A stretch of DNA of 64,000 nucleotides from Prorocentrum cordatum. Taxonomy: Eukaryota > Sar > Dinophyceae > Prorocentrales > Prorocentraceae. The notes below the pieces were generated by a model. The model was not told the origin of the DNA. It did no database searches and saw nothing but the letters and a program-made list of their open reading frames with translations. The position numbers and the translations under genes are program-made. Every line of letters starts with the position of its first letter. Positions within the stretch are counted from its first letter, which is position 1. The stretch covers positions 1 to 64,000 of the forward strand of contig CAUYUJ010018719.1 in the NCBI GenBank assembly GCA_963575745.1. Direction: 5' to 3'. Positions 47,814 through 57,173 of the stretch are shown in pieces.

Positions 47814-50800
47814 ATGGCTCTCGCTACTCTCGCAGCAGGCACACTCAATGTTGCGAGAGCTGGGCGGCTCGAGTCTCGGGCTTACGCTATTCTACGAGCG
47901 CTACAGGGGGTAGGCTTAAATGTTGTGGCTTTGCAAGAATGTCAAAACGTGGACTTCAATGACACCTTAATTCAGCGTCTGGGGTGGGATGCTGTTTCAA
48001 AAAGTACTTGCATGCGGGCAGCGGTGCTTCTTAAACGTCGACACCTGCCCCACGTGATAGCCTCTTATCAAGCAGATCGGGTTGCGATGATTGTTCATCG
48101 ATCGGGAGTTTGTTTCACTAGTGCTTATTTTGCTGATACGTCTCATCCAGACGCTCCAGAGATATGCAGACGGATACTGCATGATGTACGCCGCCTGCAT
48201 CGACAGGCTCAGGCCAACCATGGCCACCACTTTCGCTTGTTGCTTGCCTGTGATGCCAATGTGGAGCTCACGCCAGAGTTGGAGGTGGATGGGAGGAGGG
48301 TGACGGGACCAGGACTCAGAAGATCGAGGGAGAGGGGACTTGGTCGGAACGGTGCCATTGATTTGGAGGACAGGAGGGCCAAGGAGGTGTGCATGAGGGA
48401 CCAGATTGAGGAGTTCTTGGAGGAGGAGGAGCTGGCTGCGATCAACACTTTTGAAGCACGGGTGCCGACCTACTGGCACTTCGGTGAGAGTGAGCCCACA
48501 AAGGTCTTAGATTACATCTTGGCGCCCAGGCAGTGGACAGTAGAAGATATCTCGTACAGTTGGTTGCAGGACGGGCGTGTGGCACGTTTGAGCGATCATG
48601 CAGTGATCAAAACCCTGTTGGCCCCAAGGGAACCCCAGGAGATGTACCGACACAAGGTTGTTCGGCCACGCGTCACGGCACGCCGGGCATTCGAGTCCCA
48701 CAGAGAGGAGTTCTGTTTCAGAGCGTTGGTGGACATTGGTATTGAGGCCACACGCCCTGACGAGATCGCGAAGTCGTTGCATCAGCATGCGTTGCCTCTG
48801 CTCAATCCGCCTTCCTCTGCGCATCGTGCACATGCTAAGTCTAAAAAGCTAGCAGATCTTCAGCATCAGTATCGTGGAGCCCGTGGGAATCCTGATGAGA
48901 GAAAGCGCCTGAGGGAACTTATGAGGCCCCTGGTCAATGCAGATAGGCGTAGTGAGATCGAGTATACCTTCGCGAACCCTCGCAAAAGCAAGAAAGTGAA
49001 TGTCAAGTCTCTGAAGATCGACGGGGAGGTGACGGAGGATCGTAAGAGGTGGGTGGAGGAGGGGATGAAGCAGCACAGCTTGAACACGATGACGAGCGAA
49101 GAGGAGAGGATGAGGAACAGCGAGCTGGTATCTGACTTACGGCGACGTGCACGAGCAGCTAGGGCACACAGCAGCAGCAGTACGATGCACGACATGCACA
49201 TGCAGCTCACGATGGGGGTGGTGAACGAAGCACGTGCACGATTGAGATCTGGCAAGAGCTGCGGCCCAGATGGGGTCAGCGTGGAGCTCTTGAAGGCTTT
49301 GGCGTGGCGATCTGTTCGCCAGATTTTCCATGTGTTTCGAGATATCTTTGATGGTGATCGTCGGTCACCTGACTGCTGGAGAGAGGTACTCATCACGCTG
49401 ATGCCCAAGCTGGTGAATCTAGATTCGCTCACACAAACACGCAATATAGTTGTACAGAACACGTTAGGAAAATGGTACCTCACCTGCGTTACTATCCTTA
49501 TCGAGAGGCATGCTGAACAGTACATGGGGCGATTGGGCTTGTATGGTTTCGCACAGGATCGGAGGACGTGGGAAGTAGCGGGACCCCTTAAGGCCATCTC
49601 ACAGCATGCGAGCGTCTGGGGGAAAGATAGGAAAGCGTTCTTCTGTTCATGTGATATAGCACGAGCCTTCGACCATGTTAAGCTCACTACCTTGGCACGC
49701 GCGATGCACATGCTTAACATACCTGTACAGCTACAATATGCTCTGATCGAGCCCTTAACTGACACGACGGGCACGCTCACGTTCGAGGGCCTGGAGTTAG
49801 GTGGGGTACGATGGGATCGATCTCTCAGAACGGGGGGTACCGAGTCTCCCCTGTGCTTTAATTTGGTTGTGTTGGCCATGTGGGCGGAGGTCATACAGAG
49901 GTGGGATAACGAACGTATAGGTGTGGAGATCCCGTACAGCAACATGCACGACATGACGCGCGCACATGTTTACAATCATGCGATTTGGGCAGATAACATA
50001 TATCTCGTGGCCAGTACATCGGCTCAGATGCAGCTGATGATCGACGCACTTACTCACGCTTTACGTACATGGGGACTAGAGTGGAAGTCTGATTCACTTG
50101 AATCGATGGTGGTGGGCGACCGCGATACCACTACTTTCTTCGCTGATATCCAGGGGGTGCAGGTCCCATTCAAGTCAGTCTCTCAGCTGAATGTGTTGGG
50201 AACGGTCGTCTCGCAGCAGTATGGGGGCACGCATGAGGACATACAATTTCGGATTGACTGTGCACGACGCGCGTTTTATGGGCAAGCTAAGTATTATCGT
50301 TGTCGTGCTCTCCCTCTTCGTAAGCGGTATCGACGGTATCAGAGCCTGGTACAGAGTGTATTAGCATACGGACTGGATACATGTACGCTGGACCCTGAAG
50401 GTGTTCGATTGCTTCATACCTTTGAGGGCAGATGCCTGCTGGCCATGCATTGTCGACGGAAGCCTGCGGGACAGAGATGGGAGGTCTGGAAGCCACATAT
50501 GCTTGACACAGCGAGGGCTTCTTTCTGCTCGCTGGGATTTCCTAGCATCGTCCAGATCGTGGCGTGGAAGAGTTGGAGCGTCGCGCATTCGGTCAGCACG
50601 GCTTATGGCAATTTTGATTTCACAAATCCTGGGCCTCCCCGGTGGAGAGGCCCAGGTTCAGGAGTAAGTTGTGAGGATGGGGTCTCGAGCGGTTCCCAGC
50701 ACAATGATGGCGCTGACGGCCGACGTGTTGCACGCAAGGTTGAGCCACATCCTGATACCACGAGACGTGCATTTGTTGATTCTCGCACGGCATTGCTTTG

Positions 50801-51836
50801 TACACACAAGACCTGGGAAGCGCACCGCATGGCTCTCACTGAGTGTCTCCGCTGTCATGGAGATCGTAGGCGTGCCTCTGAAGGCAAACGGCTGCGTGCT
50901 GGAGGGGATAGTGTTGGGCAGCGGTCTTGGCAGTACCCGTACATACAGATTCATGGGGATGAGTGGTGGGAGACCTTCCGACCAGGATATGCCACATTTC
51001 TGCAGACATGGGAAGCACTTTTACGCACGTATGGTAGGCCTAAGATATTCGAGTACTTCTGCACGAATTGGAAACAGGTACCAGGAGGAGTTGTTGGGAG
51101 AGAATGTAAGGAGGGAACAGGAAGGAACGAGGAGGCGACGGAGGAGGAGAACATGAAACAAGCAAGACGGTTGGCGATTATCAATGAACGGGAAGCTGTA
51201 TTTGATATCATGTCGAACGGAGTTGGAATTGAGATCAAGGGAGACTCTTTGTTGGTCCAGAGCTGGCTTACGGGACGTTGGCGTTGTCATAATCGTGCAT
51301 ATCGTGAGCGTGTACACAGGTGTGTCAACGACATGTACGCACTTAGCGTATCACACCGAGTCCGGGCATCGAACGTTGGGCGAGACATATTTGTACATGA
51401 ATTTCGTGAAGCAAACACCCGAGCAGACGAACTTACTCATTTGGCCAGAGATGGCCACACATTTCATCATAACTATTGTCATCGATATCCCTTCGAACGA
51501 GACTATTTGAAGGTAGTCGCCTGTCGTGGGGGGTACGACGGGGGAGTGTGCAGCAAGGGCAGTGCATGCGGTTACTGGATGCAGGTTGGCTATCTCAACA
51601 TGTCTTCGCGGGCGTCTCGGCATGGAGTGTATTCTACACGATACTCCCCCTACCCGACCTCTTCCTCTCTACATTATCATGCTGACACACCGTTGATTTG
51701 GAGAGACGCTGCTGCTGCGGCTTGGTTGGAGCCAGGCGCCACGATCACCGAATGTGAGTTGTCCGCTGCCGAAGCATTGACACGTGCCATACGCATACAG
51801 CTTCAGCAATTTGATGACAGTGATTTTGCTTCTTGA
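47814..51836 (+). CDS. LINE-B ORF2: EEP endonuclease, reverse transcriptase, permuted RNase H
   Basis: 1340 residues. The endonuclease is complete after this Met: TLNVAR (N12), LQECQNV (E42), ACDANVE (D147, N149), VLDYI (232-236), LSDHAV (SDH 260-262). RT motif A is CDIARAFDHV (D614), motif B is TGGTESPLCFN, and motif C is IWADN (724-728). The thumb has LAYGLDTCTL. The last 200 residues carry RNase H signatures: D1144 (KGDSLLVQSW), D1205 (NTRADELTH), D1242 (YDGGV with GSACGYW), E1315 (TECELSAAEAL). The D1144-D1205 spacing of 61 equals that of LINE-A. I see no intact CCHC knuckle. No stop or frameshift, so the protein could be functional although the element is 5' truncated. Confidence 0.88.
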   Translation: MALATLAAGTLNVARAGRLESRAYAILRALQGVGLNVVALQECQNVDFNDTLIQRLGWDAVSKSTCMRAAVLLKRRHLPHVIASYQADRVAMIVHRSGVCFTSAYFADTSHPDAPEICRRILHDVRRLHRQAQANHGHHFRLLLACDANVELTPELEVDGRRVTGPGLRRSRERGLGRNGAIDLEDRRAKEVCMRDQIEEFLEEEELAAINTFEARVPTYWHFGESEPTKVLDYILAPRQWTVEDISYSWLQDGRVARLSDHAVIKTLLAPREPQEMYRHKVVRPRVTARRAFESHREEFCFRALVDIGIEATRPDEIAKSLHQHALPLLNPPSSAHRAHAKSKKLADLQHQYRGARGNPDERKRLRELMRPLVNADRRSEIEYTFANPRKSKKVNVKSLKIDGEVTEDRKRWVEEGMKQHSLNTMTSEEERMRNSELVSDLRRRARAARAHSSSSTMHDMHMQLTMGVVNEARARLRSGKSCGPDGVSVELLKALAWRSVRQIFHVFRDIFDGDRRSPDCWREVLITLMPKLVNLDSLTQTRNIVVQNTLGKWYLTCVTILIERHAEQYMGRLGLYGFAQDRRTWEVAGPLKAISQHASVWGKDRKAFFCSCDIARAFDHVKLTTLARAMHMLNIPVQLQYALIEPLTDTTGTLTFEGLELGGVRWDRSLRTGGTESPLCFNLVVLAMWAEVIQRWDNERIGVEIPYSNMHDMTRAHVYNHAIWADNIYLVASTSAQMQLMIDALTHALRTWGLEWKSDSLESMVVGDRDTTTFFADIQGVQVPFKSVSQLNVLGTVVSQQYGGTHEDIQFRIDCARRAFYGQAKYYRCRALPLRKRYRRYQSLVQSVLAYGLDTCTLDPEGVRLLHTFEGRCLLAMHCRRKPAGQRWEVWKPHMLDTARASFCSLGFPSIVQIVAWKSWSVAHSVSTAYGNFDFTNPGPPRWRGPGSGVSCEDGVSSGSQHNDGADGRRVARKVEPHPDTTRRAFVDSRTALLCTHKTWEAHRMALTECLRCHGDRRRASEGKRLRAGGDSVGQRSWQYPYIQIHGDEWWETFRPGYATFLQTWEALLRTYGRPKIFEYFCTNWKQVPGGVVGRECKEGTGRNEEATEEENMKQARRLAIINEREAVFDIMSNGVGIEIKGDSLLVQSWLTGRWRCHNRAYRERVHRCVNDMYALSVSHRVRASNVGRDIFVHEFREANTRADELTHLARDGHTFHHNYCHRYPFERDYLKVVACRGGYDGGVCSKGSACGYWMQVGYLNMSSRASRHGVYSTRYSPYPTSSSLHYHADTPLIWRDAAAAAWLEPGATITECELSAAEALTRAIRIQLQQFDDSDFAS

Positions 51837-51968
51837 TGATGTGTTATCCCTATGCCCTCCTGGGCTCGGGAATCATCTTCAAGTTTAGCTAAGTTATATG
51901 ACACCTCAGCCCGCCTCCGTGGGTAGGTGCTCGTTTCACTGCTGCTCAGATGCCTAGCTGCGTAGCTG

Positions 51969-52021
51969 ACGCGGGCTGCGCTGAAGACCAGCGCCTCGCC
52001 AGCCCGCGTAAACACAAAAAA
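51969..52021 (+). other. LINE-B 3' stem-loop and A tail
   Basis: ACGCGGGCTG (51969-51978) pairs perfectly with CAGCCCGCGT (52000-52009). The stem extends through CGCTG/CAGCG (51979-51983 with 51989-51993) around the loop aagac, with a six-base bulge. Then follows aaacacaaaaaa to the insertion point. The likely role is a 3' recognition structure for target-primed reverse transcription. Confidence 0.68.
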
Positions 52022-52087
52022 CCAGGTTGACGGTTTACCGCCGGTCCCCATTTGCGCTATGCTCTTCGGGTTTTGGATGCTACCAAT
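52022..52087 (+). repeat. Family A element 19, right hairpin part, and family C scrap
   Basis: ccaggttgacggtttaccgc then CGGTCCCCA is the rest of the split hairpin (to about 52051). tttgcgctatgctcttcggg ... ggatgctaccaat resembles the inverted family C end at 18806 and 23149, about 36 bp. Confidence 0.6.
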
Positions 52088-52143
52088 TGGCCCAGCCGGC
52101 GGAGGCGGACAATGTGGCAACTTTTGGCTGGTTTTGCGAAAAT
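52088..52143 (+). repeat. Family A element 20 (type I), left part
   Basis: TGGCCCAGCCGGCGGAGG to ggttttgcgaaaat, interrupted by M1/A element 21. It continues at 52583 with ttgaaagatatttgacc, exactly the sequence that follows gcgaaaa in uninterrupted copies (for example 11365-11383). Confidence 0.7.
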
Positions 52144-52582
52144 ACCTCGTAGAGCTCTTCGTCGTCGATGAGCTAGAGGAAGTCCTCGTAGAGCTCTTCG
52201 GCATCGATGAGCTAGAGGAATTCCGGCGCCGGGTGGAGCTAGTTGGTCGACCCGGCCAGAAAAAAAGACAAAGTGGTAACTTTTGGGTGGGTTTGCGAAA
52301 AATTGAAGGATGTTTGACAATTCATTTTGAGAAAGCATATTTTTCGCACCTGTAGTGGGTTATGCCGCGCTTGCCAGTAAAATTTTCAGGCATAGGTGCA
52401 GTATTACTATCGAAACACTTGGAGAAACCGACGTTAGATAAAAACAGAAAAACGTGATTTTCGAGTTTTTCGTTTCTCGCTCCAGAAGCTTTTTTCATGT
52501 GTTCCGACGATTGCTTTACAAGGGAAGAGCTCTACGAGGTCCTCGGCGGTAACTAGGTTGACGGTTTACCGCTGGTTCCAGT
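52144..52582 (+). repeat. Truncated M1 plus family A element 21 (type III), nested in element 20
   Basis: A first M1 (52144-52183) is cut after agaggaagt by a second, complete M1 (52184-52243). The type III body has four extra A in ccagaaaaaaagac. The tail reads GAGCTCTACGAGGTCCTC, and the end is GGTTCCAGT at 52582. Confidence 0.7.
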
Positions 52583-52863
52583 TTGAAAGATATTTGACCA
52601 TTTATTTTAAGAAACCAGATTTTTCGCACCTGTAGACGAATGTGAGGGCCTCCGCGTCTTAATATGAGCTCTATAGATGCACTTTTACTGTCAAAACAAT
52701 TGGCGAAACCAACTTCATATCAACATGGAAAAAATCATGTTTTCTTTTTTTCGAGAAATGCTCCAGAAGCCCTCTCGTTTGATGCTGAGCACTCTTACGC
52801 GTGCTAGGAGCTCTACGAGGTTCCCGGCGGTGACCAGGTTGACGGTTCACCGCCGGTGCCAGA
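52583..52863 (+). repeat. Family A element 20, right part
   Basis: ttgaaagatatttgacc through the type I body to the tail GGAGCTCTACGAGGTTCC and hairpin ending GGTGCCAG. The next base is A, one of the few copies not followed by T. Confidence 0.7.
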
Positions 52864-53891
52864 TCCGGGGCGCTGGAGAGCTAGTTGGCAAGAAAAATCT
52901 CGACGAAGCTTTTGCTGACTTTTGGTCGGTTCAAAATTTGGTTCTCGAAATTTATTCGTTTGTGCTCTAGTATTTTTTCCCGTGATATTCGATCTTATTC
53001 CCGCTCGCCATCTTGATCTCAGCTCGGTCGGCTACCTTTTACTGTCAAAAAGCGTCCAGGCGGGATCGGCCGTTTCGAGTCATCTCGGTACACGGTGACG
53101 GTTTTCTCAAGATAACTCGAGCTTCAGGACCGCTACAGAGCTGGTAAGCACAGCGAATCCATTCAGAATGATCAGGCGCGCTCGCCTGTTGAACCGAAAG
53201 GTCTGAACTCGGTCTGCTAGCCGAGTGGCCGTTGTCTGTTGAATGCAGAGCTCTGAAGTCGGTCCGCTTTCCGATGTAGAATCGCAAAACTATTCGTATT
53301 GTTCGAGTCATCTTGAGAGATGCTGTCGGTTCTCTGCACTTAACTCGGGCTGTAGGGCGGCTGCATGGCTGGTAATCACTGAAATCGATTCGGAGACATC
53401 AGGCGCGTCCGCCTTTCGAATTCAGAGTTCCGAACTCTGTCTGCTGCCCGAACTAGGTCCGCAAAACTAGTCGTATTGTTCGAGTCATCTTGAGAGGTGT
53501 TGTCGGTTTCCTACGCTTATCTCGGGCTGCAGGGCTGGTCATCACAGGAACCGATTGAGAGACATCAGACGCGTCCGCCTGTCGCACGCAGAGATCTGAA
53601 CTCGGTCTGATACTCGAGCTTGGTTTGCCAAACTATTCGTATTGTTCGAGTCATCTTGAGCGGTGCTATCGATTTACGCACGTAACTTGGGCTGTAGGAG
53701 AGCTAGAGAGCTCGTACAGAAGACAATCCAGAAGCACCCGGGGCGTTCGGCTGTTGCATCCGAGAGGTCTGAAATTGCTCGGGCTCAAAAATTATTTGTT
53801 CTGTGTAATTTTTTCGACATTATATGTGTCAGGTAGCTCTACGAGTCCCCCGGCGGTAACAGAGGTTGACGGTTTACCGCCGGCGCCCAGT
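52864..53891 (+). repeat. Family B element 26 (M2 tail, leader, about four units)
   Basis: M2 tail tccggggcgctggagagc to 52885. Leader shortened (aaatttattcgtttgtgc). An internal deletion near 53222 joins ctagccgagt to ggccgttgtctg, removing most of one unit. Tail 53830-53891, GTAGCTCTACGAGT. Confidence 0.71.
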
Positions 53892-53960
53892 GCTCAGTAC
53901 CTCGTCGAGCTCTTCGGCATTTGATGAGCTAGAGGAATTCCGGCGCGGGGTGGAGCTAGT
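53892..53960 (+). repeat. Solo M1 after a 7-bp spacer
   Basis: gctcagt then ACCTCGTCGAGCTC (53899) to GGAGCTAGT (53960); one base longer than consensus in the loop (catttgatgag). Confidence 0.65.
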
Positions 53961-55067
53961 AACTCGTAGAACTTCCCTTAGCAAGTTATTGCTGGAAGCT
54001 TAAGAGTAATAACTCGTAGAGCTTCCCTTAGCAACTTCTTGATGGAAGCTTCAGAGTAATTCTGGGGCGCTGGAGAGCTAGTTGGCAAGAAAAATCTCGA
54101 CGGACCTTTTGGTGACTTTTGGTCGGCTGAAAATTTCGTTCTCGAAATTCAACCATTCGTTAGAGCTCTTGTTTTTTTTTTCCCGCACAGCTAATCGATT
54201 CAGAATCATCAGGCGCGTTCGCCTGTTGAATCTAGAGGTCTGAACTCGGTCTGCTAGCGGAGCTATGTGCGCAAACCTATTCGTATTTTTCGAGTCATCT
54301 TGACAGACGCTCTCGGTTTTCTGTACTTAACTCGAGCTACAGGACAGCTGCAGAGCTGATACGTACAGAATCTGTTTCAGAATCAGCAGTGGCTGTTGTC
54401 TGTTGAATCCAGAGCTCTGAACTCGGTCTGCTGCCCGATCTAGAATCGCGAAAATATTTGTATTGTTCGAGTCATCTTGAGAGATGCTGTCGGTTCTCTG
54501 CACTTAACTCGGGCTGTAGGGGGGCTGCATGGCTGGTAATCACTGGAATCAATTCGGAGACATCAGGCGCGTCCCCCTTTCGAATCCAGAGCTCCGAACT
54601 CTTTCTGCTGCCCGAACTAGGTCCGCGAAACTATTCGTATTGTTCGAGTCATCCTGAGAGGTGCTGTCGGTTTCCTGCACTTAACTCGGGCTGTAGGGGA
54701 CTGCAGGGCTGGTAATCACAGGAATCGATTCAGAGACATCAGACGCGTCCGCCTGTCGCATGCAGAGGTCTGAACTCGGTCTGATACTCGAGCTAGGTTT
54801 GCCAAACTATTCGTATTGTTCGAGTCATCTTGAGAGGTGCTGTCGATTTACGCACGTAACTCGGGCTGTAGGAGAGCTACAGAGCTCGTACAGAAGACAA
54901 TCCAGAAGCATCGGGGGCGTTCGGTTGTTGCATCTGAGACGTCTGAAATTGCTTGGGCTGAACAACTATTTTTTAGGTGTAATTTTTTTCGACATTATAT
55001 GTTGTCAGGAAGCTCTACGAGTCCCCCGGCGGTAACAAGGGTTGACGGTTTACCGCCGGCGCCCAGT
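53961..55067 (+). repeat. Family B element 27 (two M2 copies, leader with deletion, four units)
   Basis: A truncated M2 (53961-54010) is followed directly by a complete one (54011-54082). The leader is deleted from ttttttttcccg straight to cacagctaatcg (about 54182), so the first unit is partial. Tail 55006-55067. Confidence 0.71.
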
Positions 55068-56184
55068 TCCGGGGCGCTGGAGAGCGAGATGGCAAGAAAA
55101 ATCTCGACGGACCTTTTGGTGACTTTTGGTCGGTTGAACATTTTGTTCTCGAAATTCAATATTTTTTCCAATGACATCCGATCTTCTTCCCGTTCGCCAT
55201 CTTGATCTCAGCTTGATCGGGTACCTTTTACTGCCAAAAAGCAGGCAGGCGGGATCGGCCGTTTCAAGTCATCTTGACACGCGATGACGGTTTTCTGAAC
55301 ATAACTCGAGCTTGAGGACAGCTACAGGGCTGGTTAGCACAGCTAATCGATCCAGAGTCATCAGGCGCGTTCGCCTGTTGAATCTAGAGCTCTGAGCTCG
55401 GTCTGCTAGCCGAGCTATGTGCGCAAACCTATTCGTATTATTCGAGTCATCTTGACAGACGCTCTCGGTTTTATGTACTTAACTCGAGCTATAGGACATC
55501 TACAGAGCTGATACTTACAGAAAGCGATTGAGGATCATGAGTCGCATTTGTCTGCTGCCCGATCCAGAATCGCGAAACTATTCGTATTGTTCGAGTCATC
55601 TTGAGAAGTGCTCTCGGTTTTCTGCTCAACTCGAGCTGGGGGGCTACAGTGCTGGTGGTCACAGGAATCGATTTGAAGACATCAGGTGCGTCCGCCTGTC
55701 GAATCCAGAGCTCGGAACTCGGTTTGCTGCCCGAACTAGGTCCGCGAAACTATTTTATTGTTCGAGTCATCTTGAGAGGTGCTGTCGGTTTTCTGCGCTT
55801 AACTCGGGCTGTAGGGGGGCTGCAGGGCTGGTATTTTCAGGAGTCGACTCGCAGACATCAGACGCGTCCGCCTGTCGCATTGAGAGGTCTGAACTCGGTT
55901 TGATACTCGAGCTGGGTTGTCAAACTATTGGTTTTATTCGACTCATCTTGAGAGGTGCTGTCGATTCACGCACGTAACTCGGGCTGCAGGAGAGCTACAG
56001 AGCTCGCAAAGAAGACAATCCAGAAGCATCGGGGGCGTTCCGCTGTTACATCGAGAGGTCTGAAATCGCTTGGGCTGAAAAACTATTCGTTCTTTGCATT
56101 TCTCTTCCACATTATATATTGTCAGGAAGCTCTACGAGTCCCCCGGCGGTAAGGAAGGTTTACGGTTTACCGCCGGCGCCCAGT
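55068..56184 (+). repeat. Family B element 28 (M2 tail, leader, about five units)
   Basis: tccggggcgctggagagc, then gagatggcaagaaaaatctc. The leader lacks part of aacaattcgttagagc. Units from about 55267; one is shortened near 55545 (gtctgctgcccgatcc). Tail 56123-56184 with ggtttacgg in the loop. Confidence 0.71.
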
Positions 56185-56519
56185 TGGTCGACCCGACCAG
56201 AACGGACAATGTGGGAACTTTTAGGTGGTTGTGCTAAAATTTGAAAGATATTTGACAATTCATTTTGAGAAAGCAGATTTTTCGCACCTGTAAACGACTA
56301 TGAGGGCCTCTCTGTCTTAGTATGAGCTCTATAGGCGCACTTTTACTATCAAAACATTCGGCGGAACCATCTTCATGCCGACACGAAAAAATCAAGTTTT
56401 CCCTTTCGAGAAATGCTTCCAGAAGCTCTCTCTTTCGACTCTGAGCACTCTTACGCGTGAAAGGAGCTCTACGAGGTTCCCGGCGGTGACCAGGTTGACG
56501 GTTCACCGCCGGCGCTAGT
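56185..56519 (+). repeat. Family A element 22 (type I, no M1)
   Basis: TGGTCGACCCGACCAG, type I body, tail GGAGCTCTACGAGGTTCC, consensus TGA/TCA stem, ends GGCGCTAGT. Confidence 0.73.
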
Positions 56520-56692
56520 TTTAGAGCACTAACGAATGTTCAAATTTTGAGAACAAAATGTTCAACCAACCAAAAGTCAGCAAAACGTCCGTCGAGGTTT
56601 TCCCTGCCAACTAGCTCTCCAGCGCCCTGAATTACTCTTAAGCTTCCAGCAATAACTTGCTAAGGGAAGCTCTACGAGTTATTTCGATTCAT
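56520..56692 (-). repeat. Inverted family B 5' part: leader and M2
   Basis: On the minus strand: M2 (actcgtagagcttccctt ... near 56690) then the B leader start (gaaaacctcgacgg) up to gagctctaa-like sequence. A truncated B element in reverse. Confidence 0.62.
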
Positions 56693-56779
56693 AGAAAAAT
56701 GCAGCGGGAGAGCTCAGCTGCTGTCAGAGAGGAGCTCAGATGCTGTCAGAATTTGAACATTCGTTAGTGCTCTAGTACT
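56693..56779 (+). repeat. Family A scrap and left part of a B leader
   Basis: 56693-56750 resembles an inverted type II block (tcagctgctgtcagagagg twice in variant form). 56751-56779 is forward B leader (gaatttgaacattcgttagt to ctctagta), which continues after the inverted A element. Confidence 0.55.
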
Positions 56780-57173
56780 AGCGCCGGCGGTGAACCGTCA
56801 ACCTGGTCACCGCCGGGAACCTCGTAGAGCTCCTTTCACGCGTAAGAGTGCTCAGAGTCGAAAGAGAGAGCTTCTGGAAGCATTTCTCGAAAGGGAAAAC
56901 CTGATTTTTTTCGTGTCGACATGAAGATGGTTCCGCCGAATGTTTTGATAGTAGAAGTGCGCCTATAGAGCTCATACTAAGACAGAGAGGCCCTCATAGT
57001 CGTTTACAGGTGCGAAAAATCTGCTTTCTCAAAATGAATTGTCAAATATCTTTCAACAAATTGCAAAACCACCCAAAAGTTATCACTTTGTCCTTTCTGG
57101 CCGGGTCGACCAACTAGCTCCACCCCGCGCCGAAATTCCTCTAGCTCATCGATGCCGAAGAGCTCTACTAGGT
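56780..57173 (-). repeat. Family A element 23, full length with M1, inverted, nested in a B leader
   Basis: Minus-strand start ACCTAGTAGAGCTC (57173) to GGCGCTAG (56780), type I body, 394 bp. It interrupts ctctagtattttttcccg of a B leader with the single A at the site present on both sides (T on the minus strand), matching the forward insertions. Confidence 0.73.

Larger units (their letters stand above)
46839..52021 (+). mobile_element. LINE-B: non-LTR retrotransposon, 5' truncated, ORF2 open
   Basis: About 5.18 kb. The 3' end (acacaaaaaa) joins ccaggttgacggtttaccgc, the second half of a family A hairpin, at the base used by LINE-A and LINE-C. The 5' end lies in ORF1 with no recognisable 5' UTR, and about 50 bp of target are missing, so there is no target-site duplication. 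ORF1 and ORF2 are in the same frame with one UGA between them. Protein similarity to LINE-A is limited to motifs, so the families are old relatives. A 15-bp bulged stem-loop directly precedes the A run. Confidence 0.88.

Noticed and set aside
48866-49954. 362-residue minus-strand frame, and 28155-28940 and 63063-63848 minus
   Set aside because: Antisense shadows of the RT region of ORF2 in LINE-B and LINE-A.
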